Shown here piece by piece: positions 59,318-64,000 of a stretch of DNA of 64,000 nt. A model generated the notes under the pieces. The model did not search any database and was not told the DNA's origin. It saw only the letters and a list, made by a program, of their open reading frames with translations. A program made the translations under genes and the position numbers. This DNA comes from Rickettsiales endosymbiont of Stachyamoeba lipophora (GTDB lineage: Bacteria; Pseudomonadota; Alphaproteobacteria; Rickettsiales; 33-17). Positions within the stretch are counted from its first letter, which is position 1. Each line of letters starts with the position of its first letter. Location of the stretch: contig NZ_CP033611.1 in the NCBI RefSeq assembly GCF_003932735.1, positions 710,156 through 774,155 of the forward strand. The letters are read 5' to 3'.

Positions 59318-59677
59318 ATGTTTTATAGTTTATTCAAATTTATACATGTTCTGCTAGCTTGTTTGTTAATAGGGGGGCATGTATCCTATTCATTTTTCTA
59401 TCTGCAAGAGAACAAGGTTCCTTTCAAAAATTTAATGATTATATTATTACTTTTGCAGGTTGTTACAGGGTTTTATTTATTACATATAGCAGGATTTTAT
59501 ATTTATGATTTATGGTTACTAGCGTCTATAATTATGACAGCAATAAGTATTGCTACGCAGCTATTATTTTTAATTAAAAAGTCATTAAATGATTGTTACC
59601 ATAAAATCAATTTAGTACATATAATATTATTAATTAGTACTTTATTTTTAATGGTATGTAAGCCCGAGTTTGATTAA
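59318..59677 (+). CDS. small four-helix membrane protein, DUF2269/CopD-like
   Basis: 119 residues with four hydrophobic segments. The N-terminus LFKFIHVLLACLLIGGHVSY resembles the FxHxxxxxxxxGG pattern of DUF2269/CopD-like and HemJ-like membrane proteins, where such histidines may bind haem. No partner gene is adjacent except virB8 downstream (59 bases). The function is unknown. Confidence 0.55.
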   Translation: MFYSLFKFIHVLLACLLIGGHVSYSFFYLQENKVPFKNLMIILLLLQVVTGFYLLHIAGFYIYDLWLLASIIMTAISIATQLLFLIKKSLNDCYHKINLVHIILLISTLFLMVCKPEFD

Positions 59678-59736
59678 CTAGTTGAAAATAAGCTTTAAAT
59701 ATATTAAAATATAAATAATTAAATGTCTGTAGTAGT

Positions 59737-60432
59737 ATGGATGAAATAACTAAATCAATATATAGTTCTTATAAATCTGGTAAGTATTTTGAGGATGCTA
59801 TTGAATGGTATGGCCTAAAATATCTTTATCCTACCGCTCAGCGGCTTAATTTTTTATTCTACATAATTCTTTTGGCTTTAGTAGCCTATATGCTTGCTGA
59901 TACTTCTTTAAAAATCTTAGAAAAGCCTGAAAAATATATATATATGGTTAATTTAGAAAATTCAATTACTACTAAATCAAGCATTAAAGAATTAGAGCAT
60001 CCTGTTTCCTCTCAGTTGGCAATAGCTGAGATGCTTATTAGGCAGTTTGTTATTAAGTATGAATCGTATGATTATTTTCAAATACCTAAACAATTTGAGT
60101 ATATAAAAAATAATTCTTCGAGAGAGGTCGCCTTAAGCTTTTATCATAAAATGGATTTAAGTAATAATAATAGCCCTATACTTAAATATCAAAAACATTC
60201 TAAAATAGTTATTAGCGATATAAAGGTTGAATTTTACGATAGTTTTAAGCCAGATAACGGGAGAGCTATTGTAACATTAAAAAAGAATATAATATCTACA
60301 TCTTCTTCCTCAAAAGTTATAGAGGACGTAATGTTGACATTAGATTATGAACTAACCGATATAGAAAAAATTGTGAATAAACAAAAATCTTTGATTTTTA
60401 TCGTAAAAGAATATATTATAAATAATAGTTAA
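59737..60432 (+). CDS. virB8: type IV secretion system protein VirB8
   Basis: The inner-membrane assembly factor of the T4SS. 231 residues: a cytoplasmic N-terminus with the typical AIEWYGLKYLYPTAQRLNFL, one membrane helix (about 42-62) and a periplasmic NTF2-like domain (YIYMVNLENS, SREVALSFYHKMDLSN, ISDIKVEFYD, GRAIVTLKK). It lies directly upstream of virB9. Rickettsiales T4SS genes are usually dispersed, with duplicated virB8/virB9; this looks like one such detached pair. Confidence 0.88.
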   Translation: MDEITKSIYSSYKSGKYFEDAIEWYGLKYLYPTAQRLNFLFYIILLALVAYMLADTSLKILEKPEKYIYMVNLENSITTKSSIKELEHPVSSQLAIAEMLIRQFVIKYESYDYFQIPKQFEYIKNNSSREVALSFYHKMDLSNNNSPILKYQKHSKIVISDIKVEFYDSFKPDNGRAIVTLKKNIISTSSSSKVIEDVMLTLDYELTDIEKIVNKQKSLIFIVKEYIINNS

Positions 60433-60448
60433 TTTGTTAATAGAAATT

Positions 60449-61237
60449 ATGAAAATTTTTTTAGTTGCTCTTATGTTTTTCTCTTTAACTAATAACTCTT
60501 GGGGGTTAAGAGAGCCTCGTGCAATGCCGATTGATAGCAGGCTTAGAGTGCTTGTCTATAATCCAGAAGACGTATTTAAATTTATAGGATTCTATGGATA
60601 TCAAGCTAGTATGGAGTTTGATGATACTGAAGTAATAGAAAGTATATCCATGGGTGATTCAATAGCGTGGCAGGTAGTACCGTCTGGAAAAAGGTTGTTT
60701 TTAAAGCCTGTGGAACCTAATGCTACTACTAATATGACTCTTATTACTAACAAAAGAGTATATCATTTTGAACTGCATGCTAAAGACGCGATTGATATTA
60801 ATGATCCCGAAATGATTTTTAATGTTAAATTTATTTATCCTGATGAAGACTTTAACGCTAATATTAAAAACTATGCCTCAAGCAGCCAATTGCCGGATCT
60901 TGATCATCCTGAAAAGCTAAATTTTAATTATACTCTTTCAGGAGCAGATTCTATTTCTCCTATAAAGATATTTGATGATGGAGAGTTTACTTATTTTGAA
61001 TTTAGAGATAAGAATGCCGAGATACCTGCATTCTTTCTAATTGACTCAACAGGCAAGGAAGCTTTAATAAATTATCGTGTTGCAGGTAAATATATTGTAA
61101 TTGAAAGAGTAGCAAGCCAGTTTACTTTACGAAATGGTGCTGATATTGTGTGCATATTTAATGAAGTTCGTCCAATAGATAATGAGTTGCTAAATAAGCC
61201 CTCACAGTTAAATGCCAGTAAACGTATCGATAAATGA
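60449..61237 (+). CDS. virB9: type IV secretion system protein VirB9
   Basis: An outer-membrane core-complex component. From the ATG at 60449 (262 residues), it begins with a signal peptide MKIFLVALMFFSLTNNSWG, followed by the VirB9 N-terminal domain (REPRAMPIDSRLRVLVYNPE DVF, QASMEFDDTEVIESISMGDS, FLKPVEPNATTNMTLIT) and the C-terminal domain (YTLSGADSISPIKIFDDGEF, NGADIVCIFN). An in-frame TTG 15 bases upstream is rejected because the signal peptide starts at this ATG. Its 3' end overlaps the convergent aroB by 30 bases. Confidence 0.88.
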   Translation: MKIFLVALMFFSLTNNSWGLREPRAMPIDSRLRVLVYNPEDVFKFIGFYGYQASMEFDDTEVIESISMGDSIAWQVVPSGKRLFLKPVEPNATTNMTLITNKRVYHFELHAKDAIDINDPEMIFNVKFIYPDEDFNANIKNYASSSQLPDLDHPEKLNFNYTLSGADSISPIKIFDDGEFTYFEFRDKNAEIPAFFLIDSTGKEALINYRVAGKYIVIERVASQFTLRNGADIVCIFNEVRPIDNELLNKPSQLNASKRIDK

Positions 61238-62215
61238 ATCTAAACTGATTTGGTGTAGCTGAGCTTCGCCTATTTTATTAAAAATAGTAATTGAAAGTGA
61301 ATGGTCGCTAAGCTTTTTATCAAATTTGATAGCGCGCTTAATAGGTTCTTTAAAGTTTAAGTAATCAAAGTTAACAGTAAGATTATACTTTTCTATTAGG
61401 TTTTCTAAGTAAGGCTCTATTGTACTTTTATTTAATCCCAGTTTATGAGTAATTTTAATTTCAAGCAACATTCCTAATGCAACTGCAAAGCCATGAGGTA
61501 TATTAAAATTACTTATAGATTCTATAGCGTGCCCTATCGTATGGCCAAAGTTTAAGATCTTTCGTATGTTGGCATCTTGTATATCTTGATTAACAATGTC
61601 TAGTTTAGTTTTAATAGCTAGTGTAATAATTTCACTTATTTGATTAAAATCAGTGGTTAGATAGTTTTTAGATAGCAATTTATCATACAAGCTATAATTT
61701 GAGGTAAATGCAATTTTAATAATTTCTGCAAGTCCTGAGCTTATTTCTTTTTTATCTAAGCTATTTAAAAATTTATCACAAATAATAACAGTATGACTAG
61801 GATAAATAGTACCTATAATATTTTTAAGGTTTGTAACATTAATTGAATTTTTGCCTCCAATACTGCTATCAACCATTGATAAAAGAGTGGTAGGGACCAG
61901 GCAGAGCTTTATTCCTCTAAACAGTATTGAAGCAATAAACCCACAGATATCTGAAATTACCCCTCCGCCAATTCCTATTAAGAGGCTATCTTTAGAAATT
62001 TGGCCATTTACCAATTGCGCTATTAAGCTTGATACAACATTTAAATTTTTAATATTCTCATCTACTGTAATAATATATTTATTAGAGAAAACTTCGAATA
62101 AATCAGGATAATGCTTAACAATTTTTTGATCTATTATGAAGTGTTTATCTTTATTTATAGAGGTTAAATAGGCAATAATAGAATTTAAATCATTATAAAT
62201 TAATAATTGATGCAT
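61208..62215 (-). CDS. aroB: 3-dehydroquinate synthase
   Basis: Cyclises DAHP to 3-dehydroquinate, the second step of the shikimate pathway. From the ATG at 62215 (MHQLLIYND) it is 335 residues; the frame is open further upstream but that part overlaps aroK. NAD-binding GIGGGVISDICGFIASILFR, LVPTTLLSMVDSSIGGKNSI and the metal ligands in FGHTIGHAIES and PHGFAVALGM are present. One base separates it from aroK upstream. Confidence 0.94.
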   Translation of the reverse strand: MHQLLIYNDLNSIIAYLTSINKDKHFIIDQKIVKHYPDLFEVFSNKYIITVDENIKNLNVVSSLIAQLVNGQISKDSLLIGIGGGVISDICGFIASILFRGIKLCLVPTTLLSMVDSSIGGKNSINVTNLKNIIGTIYPSHTVIICDKFLNSLDKKEISSGLAEIIKIAFTSNYSLYDKLLSKNYLTTDFNQISEIITLAIKTKLDIVNQDIQDANIRKILNFGHTIGHAIESISNFNIPHGFAVALGMLLEIKITHKLGLNKSTIEPYLENLIEKYNLTVNFDYLNFKEPIKRAIKFDKKLSDHSLSITIFNKIGEAQLHQISLDSFIDTFTGI

Positions 62216-62216
62216 G

Positions 62217-62756
62217 TTATGAGATATATTCTTCAATAGACTTAAGTATTGACTGTACCATGTGACCATGTGATTGGACTTCGCTATCTACTGATATATC
62301 AGCTTGGCTATAAATTGGGTAACGCTTGGACACTAGTCCTTCCATCACTAACAAAGTATCTTTTCCATCAATTAAAGGACGCGAAGTGGTTTTTCTAGCT
62401 ACTCTTTCAACTAATATATCTATGTTAGCCTTTAGCCAAATAGAAATACAATATTGTTTAATGGCTTTTCTAATGGTTTCGTTGATAAAGGCACCTCCAC
62501 CTGTGGCAATCACCATAGGAGTTTTTCTCTCAATTAAAGACATAATTGTTTTAAGCTCAACTTTTCTAAAATATTCTTCACCTGCATAAAAAAATATATC
62601 TGCAACCGAGCAGCAAGCTATCTTTTCAACTTCTTGGTCAATATCATAAAAAGGTAAATCCAATGCTTTAGAAAGTCTATAGCCTACAGTGGTCTTTCCT
62701 GCGCCCATAATACCAACCAGTACTATCGGCTTATTTAAGTTTTTTATCAAATTCAT
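62217..62756 (-). CDS. aroK: shikimate kinase
   Basis: Phosphorylates shikimate. The 179 residues carry Walker A VGIMGAGKTTVGYRLSKALD, the shikimate-binding DxD in FYDIDQEVEK, a GGG triad in VIATGGGAFI and the lid RKTTSRPLIDGK. Forms an operon with aroB downstream. Divergent from xerD, with 59 bases between that contain a TATAAT hexamer (62778-62783) suited to xerD. Confidence 0.95.
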   Translation of the reverse strand: MNLIKNLNKPIVLVGIMGAGKTTVGYRLSKALDLPFYDIDQEVEKIACCSVADIFFYAGEEYFRKVELKTIMSLIERKTPMVIATGGGAFINETIRKAIKQYCISIWLKANIDILVERVARKTTSRPLIDGKDTLLVMEGLVSKRYPIYSQADISVDSEVQSHGHMVQSILKSIEEYIS

Positions 62757-62815
62757 GTTTAAAGCAAATTTTTTTGATATAATATGTTAAAACTATTATC
62801 AAATCCAATATTTTT

Positions 62816-63715
62816 ATGGAAGTTATTAAAAGTTTTCTTGAATATCTACAATCTGAAGTTACCTCATCTTTAAATACTATAGAATCATATAAGAATGATT
62901 TGCTTAGGTTAGAGTCATTCATAGCAAGTAATAATTTAAACATTACTAATATTACCGCCGATGTTTTAAATAACTTTATTAGCAAGCTTATTATAGACCG
63001 ATTTGCAATTTCTACAGTTAATCGGAATATTTCTGTCATAAAACATTTTTTTAATTATTTAGTAGAAGAGGGGATTATTAGAGAGTCGCCTGCAATTAAT
63101 TTAGAATTATTACAGCTTCCTAGGAATCTACCTAAGTTTTTATCACTATTTGAAGTTAAAGCCTTGCTAGAAACCGCACAGGCGTGGCAATCACCAAAGT
63201 TTTATATAATGTTAGAATTATTATATGCGACCGGTATGAGAGTATCTGAGCTAGTTTCGTTAAAATATTCGTCTCTAAAATTTGAGCAAGGTAAAATACT
63301 GCCGTTTTTAATAGTAAAAGGTAAAGGTAACAAAGAAAGATTGATACCGCTTCATTTAAAGATATGTAATCTACTTGCAGAATATTTAAAAGACTTAGAT
63401 AGCAACGGCTTATTTTTATTTCCTTCTACTAGCAAGGAGGGGTATGTAACTAGGCAAAGATTTGGGCAATTTCTAAAAGAGATTGCTATTCGGAGTAATA
63501 TTGATCCAGTTAAAGTTTCCCCACATATATTAAGACATAGCTTTGCTACCCATATTTTAGAAAATGGGGCGAATTTAAAGCTTATTCAGGAATTGCTAGG
63601 GCACGCTGATATAAGTACTACACAAATATATACTCATCTGACTATGAATAAGCTTGCAAGCATTGTTAAAGATTTTCATCCTTTATCACAAGGTAAAAAG
63701 CCTGGTCAGCTATAA
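62816..63715 (+). CDS. xerD: tyrosine recombinase XerD/XerC
   Basis: Resolves chromosome dimers at dif with its partner Xer protein. The 299 residues show the SAM-like N-terminal domain and the catalytic domain: Arg in LLYATGMRVSELVSLKYSSL, the lysine segment KGKGNKERLIPL, HILRHSFATHILENGANLKL, GHADISTTQIYTHLT with the nucleophilic tyrosine. XerC versus XerD is not decided by sequence alone; the N-terminus and length fit XerD slightly better. The 3' end overlaps the convergent cyclo-ligase gene by 10 bases. Confidence 0.92.
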   Translation: MEVIKSFLEYLQSEVTSSLNTIESYKNDLLRLESFIASNNLNITNITADVLNNFISKLIIDRFAISTVNRNISVIKHFFNYLVEEGIIRESPAINLELLQLPRNLPKFLSLFEVKALLETAQAWQSPKFYIMLELLYATGMRVSELVSLKYSSLKFEQGKILPFLIVKGKGNKERLIPLHLKICNLLAEYLKDLDSNGLFLFPSTSKEGYVTRQRFGQFLKEIAIRSNIDPVKVSPHILRHSFATHILENGANLKLIQELLGHADISTTQIYTHLTMNKLASIVKDFHPLSQGKKPGQL

Positions 63716-64000
63716 TTATAAATGTTTTTCTCAGTTATCAAATAATCTAGTTTAATATCATGCTTTTCTTGAAAGAGAAGTTCGGTTAGTTGCATTTCGA
63801 AACCTACCCCGATTAATAATGGTAATTTAGGTAGCGATGCAATGGTTTTATCATAATAACCCTTGCCGTAACCGATTCTATAACCTTGATTGTTAAATAC
63901 AATGCCTGGAACTATTATTATATCAGGCGCTTGGTTGCTTGTTATGTCGCCAGCGGGTTCAAGCAATGTACTATTAATATAACTTGATATTAATTCATGG
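63706..64000 (-). CDS. 5-formyltetrahydrofolate cyclo-ligase, N-terminus beyond window
   Basis: Converts 5-formyl-THF to 5,10-methenyl-THF using ATP. Only the C-terminal ~98 residues are in the window, and the frame continues past 64000. The family signature is clear: IIIVPGIVFNNQGYRIGYGKGYYDK (key residues PG, F, G-R-GYG-GYYD, around 63818-63900), then GVGFEMQL. It ends ITEKNIYNYS. Confidence 0.9.
   Translation of the reverse strand, partial: HELISSYINSTLLEPAGDITSNQAPDIIIVPGIVFNNQGYRIGYGKGYYDKTIASLPKLPLLIGVGFEMQLTELLFQEKHDIKLDYLITEKNIYNYS

Noticed and set aside
62216-62269. Upstream extension of aroB
   Set aside because: It overlaps the 3' end of aroK in another frame; the family N-terminus is satisfied by the ATG at 62215.

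Overview
This window is AT-rich bacterial chromosome from an obligate intracellular alphaproteobacterium of the order Rickettsiales. Evidence seen directly: a TCA operon in the order mdh-sucC-sucD-sucA-sucB-lpd; hemE beside a cluster of DnaA boxes; a VirB8/VirB9 pair of a type IV secretion system; a long IleRS; an MHS-type (ProP-like) permease; and several eukaryote-like proteins (ankyrin, LRR with an F-box-like N-terminus). A MotE-like flagellar gene, a TPP riboswitch, aroB/aroK, alternative oxidase and an SbtA-like transporter point away from Rickettsia sensu stricto towards a less reduced lineage such as a Midichloriaceae-like symbiont of protists. That placement is inference.

Layout. 1-5.1 kb: gpsA (cut by the window edge), ileS and an unrecognised protein, all on the minus strand. 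5.27-10.02 kb: tRNA-Arg(CCT) followed by what looks like two tandem integrated islands. A 48-bp copy of the tRNA 3' part recurs at 8.43 kb and a decayed copy at 9.97 kb. Island 1 carries a 610-residue effector-like protein. Island 2 carries an alternative oxidase and a group III truncated haemoglobin, a plausible nitric-oxide/cyanide-resistant respiration module. 10-20 kb: NAPE-PLD-like metallo-hydrolase, emrB-emrA, tRNA-Thr(CGT), an F-box/LRR effector-like protein, an MHS permease, and a TPP riboswitch controlling a sodium:solute symporter. 19.2-31.6 kb: housekeeping run dapA-smpB-SbtA-like-pheS-pheT-lepA-OmpA-like-SNase-like-fadB-like-orphan. 31.9-42.3 kb: tRNA-Ala(TGC), ankyrin protein, rnd, aspS, a Nudix-box protein, ubiA, a MotE-like gene and a membrane protein with an internal duplication. 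42.3-45.8 kb: glmS, rsmI and ppsR on the minus strand.

45.79-46.14 kb is the probable chromosomal origin (oriC). It has four exact TTATCCACA-type boxes plus three near matches, lies beside hemE, and is the point where gene orientation flips: minus to its left, an unbroken plus-strand run to its right. That run is hemE-hemH-hemJ-rho, then mdh-sucCDAB-lpd and an 87-residue ORF with an embedded terminator, then a small membrane protein and virB8-virB9. The window closes with aroB-aroK (minus), xerD (plus) and the 3' part of a 5-formyltetrahydrofolate cyclo-ligase gene.

How it fits together: the core encodes translation, haem synthesis, the TCA cycle and ubiquinone synthesis. The accessory parts add transport of host metabolites, probable secreted effectors, and an electron-transport bypass that would use ubiquinol when haem-copper oxidases are inhibited. 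The strongest candidates for something new are the tandem tRNA-Arg islands with the AOX-globin pair and the SpvC/OspF-like island protein.
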